Counted from the stretch's first letter, positions 15,426 to 24,132 are shown. The stretch is 64,000 nt of DNA from Marinobacterium rhizophilum DSM 18822 (GCF_000378045.1 NZ_KB899097.1:1-64000), one strand, 5' to 3'. Notes: generated by a model not told the origin, from the letters alone. Numbers and translations are program-made.

Positions 15426-16493
15426 ATGACCGATACACGCGTAGAAGACCTGAATATCGATTCGCACTCGGTGCTTATCACCCCCGAAGCGTTGAAACAG
15501 AAGTTGCCGATTAGTGATGCCGCGGCCGAAACAGTGATGGCGGGCCGCAAGGTCATCCGTGACATTCTGGACAAAAAAGACCACCGTCTGTTTGTCGTTA
15601 TAGGCCCCTGCTCCATCCACGATCCGGTCGCTGCCATCGAATATGGCAAACGTCTCAAGGCGCTCGCCGAACAGGTCAAAGACAGCCTCTATCTGGTCAT
15701 GCGTGTCTATTTTGAAAAGCCCCGCACCACCGTGGGCTGGAAGGGCCTGATCAATGACCCGCACATGGATGACTCCTTCGATATCGAGGAAGGCCTGCAC
15801 ATTGCCCGCAAATTGCTGCTGGACCTGTCAGAGATGGGCCTGCCGCTGGCAACCGAAGCGCTCGACCCGATCTCGCCCCAGTACCTGCAGGACCTGATCT
15901 CCTGGTCCGCCATCGGCGCCCGCACCACCGAATCCCAAACACACCGTGAAATGTCCTCTGGCCTGTCCTGCGCCGTAGGCTTCAAGAACGGTACCGACGG
16001 CGGCCTGACCGTCGCGATCAATGCGCTTCAGTCCGTCAGCCACCCGCACAATTTCCTTGGCATCAGCCCGGGCGGCGAAGTCTCCATTATCCGCACCAAG
16101 GGTAACCAGTACGGCCATGTGGTACTGCGCGGCGGCAACGGCAAGCCCAACTATGACTCCGTCAATGTGACGCTATGCGAACAGGCGCTGGAAAAGAACG
16201 GCCTGGCCCGCAACATCATGGTGGACTGCAGCCACGCCAACTCCAACAAGGACCCGGCCCTTCAGCCACTGGTGGCCGAAAACGTCGCCAACCAGATCGT
16301 GGAAGGCAACAAGTCACTTGTCGGCCTGATGATCGAGTCGAACCTGGGTTGGGGCAACCAGTCAATTCCGGCAGATCTGAGCGAACTGAAATACGGCGTA
16401 TCGGTAACCGATGCCTGCATCGACTGGGACACCACCGAAAAGAGCCTGCTGAAAATGCATGCACAGCTCAAGGACGTTCTGCCCAAGCGCTGA
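15426..16493 (+). CDS. aroG: 3-deoxy-7-phosphoheptulonate (DAHP) synthase, class I
   Basis: About 355 residues. Condenses phosphoenolpyruvate and erythrose-4-phosphate, the first step of the shikimate pathway. Motifs: FVVIGPCSIHDP near residue 62, YFEKPRTTVGWKGLINDP near 98, the GARTTESQTHREMSSGLSCAVGFKNGT loop near 167, and DCSHANSNKDP near 268 with metal-binding His. Start ATG 15426 has GGGAA upstream and gives a family-length protein; the in-frame codon at 15402 lies inside a weak hairpin. Which amino acid inhibits it (AroF, AroG or AroH type) cannot be read from motifs alone, so the symbol is approximate. Confidence 0.93.
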   Translation: MTDTRVEDLNIDSHSVLITPEALKQKLPISDAAAETVMAGRKVIRDILDKKDHRLFVVIGPCSIHDPVAAIEYGKRLKALAEQVKDSLYLVMRVYFEKPRTTVGWKGLINDPHMDDSFDIEEGLHIARKLLLDLSEMGLPLATEALDPISPQYLQDLISWSAIGARTTESQTHREMSSGLSCAVGFKNGTDGGLTVAINALQSVSHPHNFLGISPGGEVSIIRTKGNQYGHVVLRGGNGKPNYDSVNVTLCEQALEKNGLARNIMVDCSHANSNKDPALQPLVAENVANQIVEGNKSLVGLMIESNLGWGNQSIPADLSELKYGVSVTDACIDWDTTEKSLLKMHAQLKDVLPKR

Positions 16494-16501
16494 TCCACGC
16501 C

Positions 16502-16534
16502 CCCCCCGAAACGGGCCCTGCCCGTTCCGGGGGG
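16502..16534 (+). terminator. GC-rich terminator-like hairpin after aroG
   Basis: CCCCCCGAAACGGG (16502-16515) pairs with CCCGTTCCGGGGGG (16521-16534) with one mismatch and a 5-base loop. It lies between convergent genes, so it could serve both. No U-run follows. Confidence 0.6.
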
Positions 16535-16558
16535 CTCGCCAAAACAAAGGCCCGGGCA

Positions 16559-17815
16559 CTATCCCGGAACCCTCTCCCCCGCATTCGCCACGGCCTGCTC
16601 CGTCCGCCGATCCTTTTCCATTTGCCGATAAAGGCCGAACCCTGCCATCAGACCGATCGCGGCCAGTCCGATCCAGATCCAGTCGCGTTCCAGGCCGGGC
16701 GACGAAAGCAACCCCCCCAGCACCAGGTGCCCGGAAAAGGCGGCCAGCCCCCCTACGCAGGAATAGAGACCGTAGTAACTCCCCAGTTCCGAACGCTCGC
16801 AAAAGCGCGGCACGCTGGCAGCGAGAAGCGGCATCACCAGCATCGAGCCCAGGCTGAAGGTCGCGGCGAAACCGACGAAACTCAGGCGGACGTCGGAGGC
16901 AAAATGCGTCAGGAACCAGAGAAAGGCGCTACCCATCAGCGCAAGGCCCAGCCCCATCGTACGACTTCGCCCTAGCAGCCCGGGCACGCGCCGGTTAAGC
17001 GGCACCTGCAGACAGATACCCAGCACCGACGAAATCACGAAGACCGTCGTGATCACGCCAGCATCCAGGCCCCGCGTCTTCACCTCGTCGGGCAGCGACA
17101 GGTACAGCTGATGGAAGAACAGATGAAAGGCGCAGGCGAAGGCGATGAACCCCATAAAGCGCGGGTTGCACAGCATCGTCTGCCACTGTCGCCAGAACGG
17201 CGAATCGGCGCCCTGGCGCTTTTCCTGGGTCGTCAGCTCCGGCAGAAATCGCCACTGCATCCAGAGCAGCATCAGAAACAGCAGTGCGGCGCCAAGACCG
17301 ACCAGCGCGAAGTCGTAGCGCAACAGCGCAATGCCGACCAGCGGCCCCAGGAACATGCCCGCCTCGCTGCTCCAGTTCTGCAGCGCAAAGATCCGGTCCC
17401 GCCTGTCGGCATCGGGCGCTTCATAGGCCAGATAGGCATTGCTTGAGGGCGTAAATAGCGCGCCGGCCAGACCGGTCAAAAACGCCCCCGCCAGCAGAGC
17501 CGGAAGCTGCTGCGCGATCGCCAGCAGCGCAAAGCCGCCGACCCGCACTACGCACCCCAACAGGATCAGGCGCTTGTAACCGAGATAATCGCCCAGGGTT
17601 CCGCCGACCAGAAACAGACCCTGCTGGCTCAGAACCCGCAACCCGATGACCAGCCCCGCATACCAGGGACTGAGCCCCAGGGTTCGCTGCAAATGGTCCG
17701 CCAGGTACGGCAGCAGCATGTAGAACCCCAGATTGAAGGTGAACCCGTTAGCGATCAGAACACGCCCCGCGACCGAGACCTCGCGCCAGTCGTGCAACAG
17801 ATTAGAGGTGCGCAT
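16559..17815 (-). CDS. MFS transporter in an iron-type ABC operon
   Basis: 418 residues, twelve predicted helices. The N-terminal half (FTFNLGFYMLLPYLADHL, GLRVLSQQGLFLVGGTLGDYLG) resembles the MdtH/YceL and enterobactin-exporter-like MFS group. Its ATG begins in the stop of the ABC ATPase (bases TGATG), so it is translationally coupled. Such pairing suggests either export of a (xeno)siderophore after iron removal or export of a chelator. No biosynthesis genes are in the window. Direction of transport is inference. Confidence 0.88.
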   Translation of the reverse strand: MRTSNLLHDWREVSVAGRVLIANGFTFNLGFYMLLPYLADHLQRTLGLSPWYAGLVIGLRVLSQQGLFLVGGTLGDYLGYKRLILLGCVVRVGGFALLAIAQQLPALLAGAFLTGLAGALFTPSSNAYLAYEAPDADRRDRIFALQNWSSEAGMFLGPLVGIALLRYDFALVGLGAALLFLMLLWMQWRFLPELTTQEKRQGADSPFWRQWQTMLCNPRFMGFIAFACAFHLFFHQLYLSLPDEVKTRGLDAGVITTVFVISSVLGICLQVPLNRRVPGLLGRSRTMGLGLALMGSAFLWFLTHFASDVRLSFVGFAATFSLGSMLVMPLLAASVPRFCERSELGSYYGLYSCVGGLAAFSGHLVLGGLLSSPGLERDWIWIGLAAIGLMAGFGLYRQMEKDRRTEQAVANAGERVPG

Positions 17816-18639
17816 CAGCCGGCCAGCACCGCCCGGACCTGCGCCTCGGGAGCGGCAACCGACTGCCCGGGACGGCCACGACGCGGTGTTCGTATGAACG
17901 GCACCCCCTGTTGATCGTATGCGATCTCGGCACTGACGCCGTAGACCTCATGCACCAGCTCGGGACTCAGAATCGCAGCGGGCGCACCTTGCGCGATCAG
18001 TCGGCCGCCTTTGAGCACCAGCAGATTATCGGCATACTGCGCGGCCAGATTCAGATCGTGCAGAACCATGACCGACACCCAGTGCTGCCGATGCGTCTGC
18101 TGATAGAGATGATCCAGTAACACCTGCTGAAAATGCAGATCGAGGGCACTGACCGGCTCATCCAGCATCAGGATACGCGGATTGCGGATCAGCGCCTGGG
18201 CGAACAGGACCATCTGGCACTGGCCGCCGCTCAGGGTGCGCACATCGCGATGGGCAAGTTGCAACAGCCCAACCTGATCCAGCGCCTTGAGGGCGGCTTC
18301 GATCAGCGGGTCCCTGAGCTTCAGGGACAGGGCATCCAGCTGCCCCAGCAGCACGACCTCGAGCACCGTCAGCCCGATATCGAGCCTGATATCCTGGGGC
18401 ATGTAGCCGAAGCGCTGACGCCAGTGACCGGTCTGGCGGTAATCCAGACGCTCGCCGTCGAACAGCACGTCGCCGGATTGCGGTCTGATATCACCGAACA
18501 GCACTTTCAGCAAAGAGCTTTTGCCGGTACCGTTCGGCCCGATGATGACGTGGATTTTCCCCGCCTGTAGCTGAAAATTGAGCCTGTCGGCCAGCAGCAG
18601 ATCATCGAATGCCAGCGACAAGTCCCTTACTTCGAGCAT
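17815..18639 (-). CDS. Iron-siderophore type ABC transporter ATP-binding protein (FecE-like)
   Basis: 274 residues. Walker A is GPNGTGKSSLLK near residue 34, the signature LSGGQCQMVLFAQAL near 138, and Walker B ILMLDEPVSALD near 155, with HDLN at the H-loop. The C-terminal ~40 residues (VPFIRTPRRGRPGQSVAAPEA) are an extra tail beyond the usual FecE length. It overlaps the permease start and stop in the ATGA style on both sides, so all three genes are one operon. Confidence 0.92.
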   Translation of the reverse strand: MLEVRDLSLAFDDLLLADRLNFQLQAGKIHVIIGPNGTGKSSLLKVLFGDIRPQSGDVLFDGERLDYRQTGHWRQRFGYMPQDIRLDIGLTVLEVVLLGQLDALSLKLRDPLIEAALKALDQVGLLQLAHRDVRTLSGGQCQMVLFAQALIRNPRILMLDEPVSALDLHFQQVLLDHLYQQTHRQHWVSVMVLHDLNLAAQYADNLLVLKGGRLIAQGAPAAILSPELVHEVYGVSAEIAYDQQGVPFIRTPRRGRPGQSVAAPEAQVRAVLAG

Positions 18640-19694
18640 CAGTGCGTCCTCTTGCCGATAATCATCCAGAAGAAAAACGGCACGCCAATGATGGCCGTGA
18701 CGATACCGATGGGAAACAGTGCGCCCGGTACGATGGTTTTCGACAGCACGGAAGCACTGGACAGCAAAAAGGCACCCACCAGGAACGACAGCGGCAGAAA
18801 ATAACGCTGATCCTCGCCGACCAGCATACGGGCGATATTCGGAGCGACGATGCCAATAAAGCCGATGATGCCGACAAAGCTGGTTACTGTGGCGGTCATC
18901 AATGCCACTATCACCAGGGTTTTAAGGCGCAACCGGGCGACATTCACCCCGAGGCTCTTTGCCCGTGACTCCCCGAGCCTCAGCGCAGTCAGCTTCCAGG
19001 CATCGCGCATCAGCAACGTCATGCAGACCAGGGTAACCGATGCGGTAATGCCGACATTCGTCCAGGTTGCCTTGGTCAGACTGCCGAAGAGCCAGAACAG
19101 TATCTGCTGACTGAGTTCTGGAGAGGATACAAACTGGACCAGCGACAGCAGCGACTGAAACAGGAACAGCAGCGCAATGCCCGCCAGAATCAGCTGCCCG
19201 GAGGTGATATGGCGCATCATCGCCAGACCGAACAGCAGTCCCGCCGACAACATGCAGCAGACGAATGCCCCCACCGGCACAGCGAACTCCGTGCTCAGTC
19301 CGAGCGAACCGACATACAGCATCAGGGCCGCGCCAAATCCAGCCGCCGCCGCCATGCCCAGAGTGTAGGGGCTGGCCATGGGATTGTTCAGCAGGGTCTG
19401 CATCTCTGCGCCGCCGACACCCAGCACACCCCCGACGATCAGCGCCATCAACGCGATCGGCAGGCGAAGACTGATGACGATGACCTCAGAGGTGGGCTGC
19501 ACCCCGACAGGCACACCGACCAGTCGCAACAATACATTGACCACTTCCTCTACGCCGAGCATCGAGGGGCCGGTGGCGATATCCATCACAAAGGACGCAG
19601 CCAGAACACAAAACAGCGCAAGCAGCATCCAGATACGGCGCTGCTCGTTATGACGCTGCAGACGGAGACTTTCCGCCAAAGAGAGAGATGTCAT
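18639..19694 (-). CDS. FecCD-type siderophore ABC permease
   Basis: 351 residues, about ten membrane helices. Family motifs include LRLPIALMALIVGGVLGVGGAEMQTLLNNPMASPYTLGMAAAAGFGAAL (BtuC/FecCD first half) and GFIGIVAPNIARMLVGEDQRYFLP (second half), the cytoplasmic helices that meet the ATPase. First gene of the minus-strand operon, divergent from the binding-protein gene with a Fur-box-like palindrome between them. Confidence 0.93.
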   Translation of the reverse strand: MTSLSLAESLRLQRHNEQRRIWMLLALFCVLAASFVMDIATGPSMLGVEEVVNVLLRLVGVPVGVQPTSEVIVISLRLPIALMALIVGGVLGVGGAEMQTLLNNPMASPYTLGMAAAAGFGAALMLYVGSLGLSTEFAVPVGAFVCCMLSAGLLFGLAMMRHITSGQLILAGIALLFLFQSLLSLVQFVSSPELSQQILFWLFGSLTKATWTNVGITASVTLVCMTLLMRDAWKLTALRLGESRAKSLGVNVARLRLKTLVIVALMTATVTSFVGIIGFIGIVAPNIARMLVGEDQRYFLPLSFLVGAFLLSSASVLSKTIVPGALFPIGIVTAIIGVPFFFWMIIGKRTH

Positions 19695-19715
19695 CAGTTC
19701 AGGCCAACAATTATT

Positions 19716-19734
19716 AATTGCGAATCATTTGCAT
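19716..19734. promoter_or_regulatory. Fur-box-like palindrome
   Basis: The 19 bases contain GCGAATCATTTGC, an imperfect palindrome around a central C (GCGAAT against ATTTGC), AT-flanked. It resembles GATAATGATAATCATTATC-type Fur sites with the central AATCATT retained. It is placed between the divergent permease and binding-protein genes, ~100 bases before the latter. Control of both by iron is inferred. Confidence 0.5.
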
Positions 19735-19836
19735 ACGCATTTTAATTAAATATAAAATCCAGACAACCCTTCCGGCTTGAATTATTGCTTCATTCGCCGG
19801 TTTTTATGCTTTCAAAATAATCATTTAGGAAACCCC

Positions 19837-20919
19837 ATGCTGAAAAAGCTGCTGGGCCTGACCGCCCTGATCTATTCGTCGATGAGCTTTGCGCAAGTGA
19901 CCACTGTCACGGACGTGCTGGACCGGGAAGTGACCTTCGATGCCCCAGCGCAGCGGGTAGTGGTGGGCTTTTACCCCGAAGACTATATGGCGATCGGCAC
20001 CGAAGCGGCCTATGACAGGGTGGTCGGCATGTCCAAGTACATCTGGCAGGCGCGCGAGGCCAACTGGGAAATGTATCTCGAGCACCGCCCGTCCCTCGAC
20101 CGTATTCCCGGTATCGGCCGTGTCGATACCAAGACGTTTTCGGTCGAAAAGGTCATCAGTCTGCAACCGGACCTGATCATGCTGGCCGACTGGCAATTCA
20201 AGGGGCTGGGGAGCGATGTCGAGCGCCTGGAAAGCGCAGGTATCGCGGTCGTGGTCGTCGATTACAACGCCCAGACCCTGGAGCGTCACGTACAGAGCAC
20301 CCGACTGATTGGCGTCATCACCGGGCAGGAGGAACGTGCGGACAGAATCGCCGCCGAGTACGCCCGCAACGTCAAAACCATCGCCGGGCGCCTGGAGGAA
20401 GCCGGGCTGCCGATGCCGAAAGTTTATACGGAATTCGGTTCGGCCGGTGTTGACGAGATCGGTTATACATTCGGCAAGAACATGTGGGGCGCCATTTCCA
20501 AGATGGCAGGCGGCGACAACATATCCGAGCCTTTCGTCGAATGGTGGGGCAAGCTGAACCCGGAACAGATCATCGCGACCAACCCGGACATCATCGTCAT
20601 CACCGGCTATGAAACAGCCGGAAGCGACGACGGCATGATCATGGGCCAGGGTGTCGACGAAACGGAAGCCAAAGAGCGCCTGGCAGGCTTCAGGCAACGC
20701 CTGGGCTGGTCAACGCTGAACGCGGTCCGGGAAAACCGCATCTATGGCGCCTATCACGGTGCATGTCGTACCATCCTCGATGGCGCCATGATCCAGTTCT
20801 ACGCCAAAGCCATGTACCCGAAGCTGTTCAGCGACCTGAACCCAGAAGAAGCCTACAAGAACTTTTACCGAGACTATCTGCCGTTTATGCCAGAAGGCAC
20901 TTTCATTCTCGCCCCCTGA
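19837..20919 (+). CDS. Iron-siderophore ABC transporter substrate-binding protein
   Basis: About 360 residues. A signal peptide (MLKKLLGLTALIYSSMSFAQ) precedes a FecB/PeriBP domain: TDVLDREVTFDAPAQRVVVGF opens the family-typical first beta strand, LQPDLIMLAD and ATNPDIIVITGYE mark the two lobes. ATG 19837 is chosen for AGGAA upstream and the signal peptide; the frame continues to 19777. Soluble in the periplasm. It is divergent from the permease, ATPase and MFS genes and shares the Fur-like site. Substrate is unknown. Confidence 0.92.
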   Translation: MLKKLLGLTALIYSSMSFAQVTTVTDVLDREVTFDAPAQRVVVGFYPEDYMAIGTEAAYDRVVGMSKYIWQAREANWEMYLEHRPSLDRIPGIGRVDTKTFSVEKVISLQPDLIMLADWQFKGLGSDVERLESAGIAVVVVDYNAQTLERHVQSTRLIGVITGQEERADRIAAEYARNVKTIAGRLEEAGLPMPKVYTEFGSAGVDEIGYTFGKNMWGAISKMAGGDNISEPFVEWWGKLNPEQIIATNPDIIVITGYETAGSDDGMIMGQGVDETEAKERLAGFRQRLGWSTLNAVRENRIYGAYHGACRTILDGAMIQFYAKAMYPKLFSDLNPEEAYKNFYRDYLPFMPEGTFILAP

Positions 20920-20942
20920 ACTCAATTCCCGACAACAAAAAA

Positions 20943-20970
20943 GGGGCCCGCGAATGCGGGCCCCTTTTTT
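20943..20970 (+). terminator. Intrinsic terminator after the binding-protein gene
   Basis: GGGGCCCGC (20943-20951) pairs with GCGGGCCCC (20956-20964), loop GAAT, then TTTTTT. A run of A precedes it, so it can also stop minus-strand transcription of the small protein gene at 20988-21140. Confidence 0.92.
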
Positions 20971-20987
20971 GTTGCGCCGGGCGCCGA

Positions 20988-21140
20988 TCAGCCGTTGCTG
21001 GCCTCACCCGCAGCGGCGGCGTCCTTGGCGATGTTCTTGCGCAGGAAGCGCACGCCCACGACCGTGAGCACCACACAGGTGGCCACGATCAGAACGCTGG
21101 GAGCGAAAGAGACCAGGCTGTACTTATCGATAGAAGTCAT
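20988..21140 (-). CDS. Small single-helix membrane protein, unknown function
   Basis: 50 residues (MTSIDKYSLVSFAPSVLIVA opening), one membrane helix at about residues 13-32, then a basic RFLRKNIAK cytoplasmic flank and an Ala-rich tail. ATG 21140 has AAGGT upstream. The open frame runs on to 21212, but that part is not protein-like. No family is recognised. The terminator at 20943-20970 lies right after its stop and reads in its direction too. Confidence 0.55.
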   Translation of the reverse strand: MTSIDKYSLVSFAPSVLIVATCVVLTVVGVRFLRKNIAKDAAAAGEASNG

Positions 21141-21331
21141 AGAACCGTACCTTGTAATTCTGTGCCCGTACTCCGGATCCGGCGGCCGCATTTCACGGCC
21201 CGCTTCCCCCACAGGCGTTTATTTTTTCGCTTTCCGGCAAAGGGGACTTTGCCTCGAGCAACCTGAAAGTCGGCAGCGATTCTAACTGCTAGGCGAAGAA
21301 ATGACCAGCGGGGGGCGGCACGTTTCGCTAG

Positions 21332-21382
21332 CGCTCAAGGTGCCCTACGTTGCCGGAAAAGTACTGTAGGGTGCCCTGAGCG
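21332..21382. repeat. Long imperfect inverted repeat with GTAGGGTGCCC arms
   Basis: CGCTCAAGGTGCCCTAC (21332-21348) pairs with GTAGGGTGCCCTGAGCG (21366-21382), 17-base arms with a few mismatches. It resembles the GTAGGATGGGC-type intergenic hairpins such as 6347-6376. A short GGCACC/GGTGCC hairpin follows at 21440-21455. Confidence 0.4.
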
Positions 21383-21459
21383 AAGCAACCGCCATGGATG
21401 GCGGGAAACCCTGTCATGCAGGAGCAATTGCAGGCGAACGGCACCGCGGGGTGCCGGTA

Positions 21460-22323
21460 TCAATCCTTAAGCCGCTTGACCAGGCTGCAGGTATCCCAGC
21501 GCCCCCCGCCCATCGACTGGACGTCGGCGTAGAACTGGTCCAGCAATGCCGTGATCGGCAGGCTGGCACCGTTGTTGCGGGCTTCCTCCAGCGTGATGCG
21601 CAGGTCCTTGCGCATCCAGTCGACGGCGAAGCCAAAGTCGAACTCACCATCCAGCATCGCCTCGTGGCGGTTATCCATCTGCCAGGAACCGGCGGCGCCG
21701 TGACGGATCACATCGAAGACGGCACGGCCGTCGAGGCCCGAGCGCTTGATGAAGTGCACCGCTTCTGCCAGGCCCTGGACGGCGCCGGCGACGCAGATCT
21801 GGTTCACCATCTTGGCCAGCTGGCCGCTACCCGCGGCGCCGAGCAGGCTCGACGACTTGCCGTAGGCCGCGATCACCGGCTCGATACGGGCGAACACCCC
21901 GGCCTCGCCGCCGCACATGATGCTGAGCGCGCCGTTCTGCGCACCGGCCTGGCCGCCCGACACCGGCGCGTCAATGAAGTGCAGTCCGCGCGCCCTGGCC
22001 GCGGCATCGAGTTCCCGCGCCACTTCCGCCGACGCCGTGGTGTGGTCGACCAGGATCGCGCCCGGCGCCATGCCCTCGAAAGCCCCCTGCTCGCCGTTCA
22101 CCACCTGTCGCAGGTCGTCGTCGTTGCCGACGCAGCAGAACACGATCTCGGCGCCGGCCGCCGCCTGCGCCGGCGTTTCGCCGAAATCGCCGCCGTACTC
22201 CCCGACCCACTGCTGCGCTTTCGCCGTGGTGCGGTTGTAGACACAGACCTCATGACCACCCTCGTGCAGGTGGCCGGCCATGGGGAATCCCATGGTGCCC
22301 AATCCCAGAAATGCCAGTTTCAT
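21460..22323 (-). CDS. Beta-hydroxyacid dehydrogenase (3-hydroxyisobutyrate dehydrogenase/GlxR type)
   Basis: About 287 residues. The dinucleotide-binding start is MKLAFLGLGTMGFPMAGHL, followed by the substrate-binding motif FIDAPVSGGQAGAQNGALSIMCGG near residue 116 and catalytic Lys in GSGQLAKMVNQI near residue 165. Reduces 2-hydroxy-3-oxopropionate or oxidises 3-hydroxyacids with NAD(P). ATG 22323 matches the Rossmann start; the open frame continues to 22389. A paralogue is at 34043-34975. Confidence 0.9.
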   Translation of the reverse strand: MKLAFLGLGTMGFPMAGHLHEGGHEVCVYNRTTAKAQQWVGEYGGDFGETPAQAAAGAEIVFCCVGNDDDLRQVVNGEQGAFEGMAPGAILVDHTTASAEVARELDAAARARGLHFIDAPVSGGQAGAQNGALSIMCGGEAGVFARIEPVIAAYGKSSSLLGAAGSGQLAKMVNQICVAGAVQGLAEAVHFIKRSGLDGRAVFDVIRHGAAGSWQMDNRHEAMLDGEFDFGFAVDWMRKDLRITLEEARNNGASLPITALLDQFYADVQSMGGGRWDTCSLVKRLKD

Positions 22324-22457
22324 GTCATGTCCTATGCACTGTTTGCGGGCCTCTGTTATGCCACAGATCATCCCTGCCTGGCCAGCCACAGAACAGCGGT
22401 GACCTCACACAACAGGACTGATAAGCTCACAGGCCAAGGACAAAAAAGAATGCTGCC

Positions 22458-22943
22458 ATGAAATCAGCTCTGCTGGGCCTCGCCCTTACAATCGCCAGCC
22501 TGATGCCCGCCAGTGCCCAGGAGTCCGTCTATCAACTGAGTTTTGCGGACCTCGAACGCAATCCGGCTCCACTGGAGAAGTATCGCGGCAAGATTCTGTT
22601 GTTGAATTTCTGGGCCACCTGGTGCCCGCCCTGCATCCGTGAAATGCCCTCAATGACGCGGCTGCAACAACACTTCGATGACTCTGATCTGGCGGTCGTG
22701 GCCGTCAATGTCGGTGAAACGCCAGAGGCCATCGCCAGCTTCAGGCAGCAGCTGGGTACACCACTGGCCTTTGAGCTGTTGCTGGATGAATCAGGCAGTG
22801 CGTTTCGGGAACTGGGCATCCCTGGACTGCCAATGAGCTATCTATATGACCGCGACGGCCAACTGCTGGAGACCGTGGCCGGCGGCCACGAATGGGACTC
22901 GCCGGAACGCATCAGCCAGATTGAAACCTGGCTCAAGCCCTGA
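22458..22943 (+). CDS. TlpA/ResA-like exported thioredoxin
   Basis: 161 residues. Signal peptide at residues 1-20 (cleavage near ASAQ), then an AhpC/TSA-type thioredoxin fold with the active site NFWATWCPPCIREMP near residue 48 and the cis-Pro loop GIPGLPMSYL near residue 121. A periplasmic disulfide reductase related to CcmG/TlpA. It is divergent from the dehydrogenase at 21460 and convergent with the Opp-type permease at 22957. The partner is unknown; DsbD at 13257 could recharge it. Confidence 0.9.
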   Translation: MKSALLGLALTIASLMPASAQESVYQLSFADLERNPAPLEKYRGKILLLNFWATWCPPCIREMPSMTRLQQHFDDSDLAVVAVNVGETPEAIASFRQQLGTPLAFELLLDESGSAFRELGIPGLPMSYLYDRDGQLLETVAGGHEWDSPERISQIETWLKP

Positions 22944-22956
22944 GCGCCCGCCGGCG

Positions 22957-24132
22957 CTAATGCTTGTAGGGGTCGGCGGCATCCAACAGGCCGTCACCCA
23001 GAAACTGATAGGCGAGCACGACCAGAATGACCGGAATGACCGGATACAGCAACCAGGGGTACAGCACCACGTAATTAATGTTCTGCGCCTCGTTCAGCAG
23101 AACGCCCCAACTGGTAACCGGCGGGCGCAAACCCAGGCCAAGAAAACTCAGTGCCGTTTCACCCAGAATCATGGTGGGTATGGAGAGAGTGGCCGATGCA
23201 ATCAAGTGACTCAAAAAACTCGGCATCAAATGCTTCATGATGACGCGGCCAGGCTTGGCACCCATGAGCTGCGCCGCGACACAGAAGTCCTCTTCACGCA
23301 ACGCCAGCAGTTTGGAACGCACGGCACGGGCCAGACCCGGCCAGTCGAGCAACGCAAGCAGGACCGTAATACCGAGAAAGATGAGCGTTGGCGGCCAGGT
23401 CACCGGCAGCACCGCCGATAACGTCATCAACAGGGGCAGCATGGGGAATGAACGTATAACTTCGATCGTGCGCTGCACAATATTGTCCACGAGCCCGCCA
23501 TAGTAACCGGCCACACCACCGATGGTGATACCCAGGAAAAAGCTGATGGCGATACCGATCAACCCCAGTGTGAGCGATATGCGCGCGCCGTAAACGATAC
23601 GTGAAAGCATGTCCCGCCCCATGCGGTCAGTGCCAAGCAGGAACATCGGGCTATTCGGCGACGGGCAGATCAAATGGAAATCACCCTTGACCATGCCCCA
23701 GAACTCGTACTCAGCCCCGGCATAGTCACTGCCACTACAGAAAAAGCGAATCGGGTTTACCTGGGAGCGATCTTCCTGATAGACCCACTGCAGGCGCTCC
23801 ATGTCCAGGGTGACATCGATACCGTAGACGAAGGGTCCCCGGAACTCGCCCTCCTCGAACCAGTGCACATCCTGTGGCGGCGCAAACAGATAATCCACAT
23901 GGCGCGCTTCCAGTTCATAGGGCGCGATAACTTCGGCAAACACCACAACAAAATACATCAGGGTCAGAAAACTGCCGCTGATGACCGCCAGGCGGTGACG
24001 CTTTAGCTTCCACCAAACCAGCCGCCACTGCGACGCCATATAATAGCGCTCTTGCTCCGGCGTCAGCTCAAGCGCTGCGTAGGGATTAAACGGTGCGGGA
24101 TTAACATAGTGCTTTAAGGGCTCACGGCTCAT
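22957..24132 (-). CDS. Opp-type ABC transporter permease (OppC-like)
   Basis: 391 residues, longer than the ~300 of OppC. An N-terminal cytoplasmic tail (about 35 residues) leads into the first helix, and an insert of about 80 residues (FAPPQDVHWFEEGEF... to DFHLICPSPNSPMF) lies before the conserved LGTDRMGRDMLSRIVYGARISL. The EAA loop is AAQLMGAKPGRVIMKHLMPSF near residue 300. Last gene of the operon; its ATG overlaps the OppB-like stop by four bases. Confidence 0.92.
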   Translation of the reverse strand: MSREPLKHYVNPAPFNPYAALELTPEQERYYMASQWRLVWWKLKRHRLAVISGSFLTLMYFVVVFAEVIAPYELEARHVDYLFAPPQDVHWFEEGEFRGPFVYGIDVTLDMERLQWVYQEDRSQVNPIRFFCSGSDYAGAEYEFWGMVKGDFHLICPSPNSPMFLLGTDRMGRDMLSRIVYGARISLTLGLIGIAISFFLGITIGGVAGYYGGLVDNIVQRTIEVIRSFPMLPLLMTLSAVLPVTWPPTLIFLGITVLLALLDWPGLARAVRSKLLALREEDFCVAAQLMGAKPGRVIMKHLMPSFLSHLIASATLSIPTMILGETALSFLGLGLRPPVTSWGVLLNEAQNINYVVLYPWLLYPVIPVILVVLAYQFLGDGLLDAADPYKH

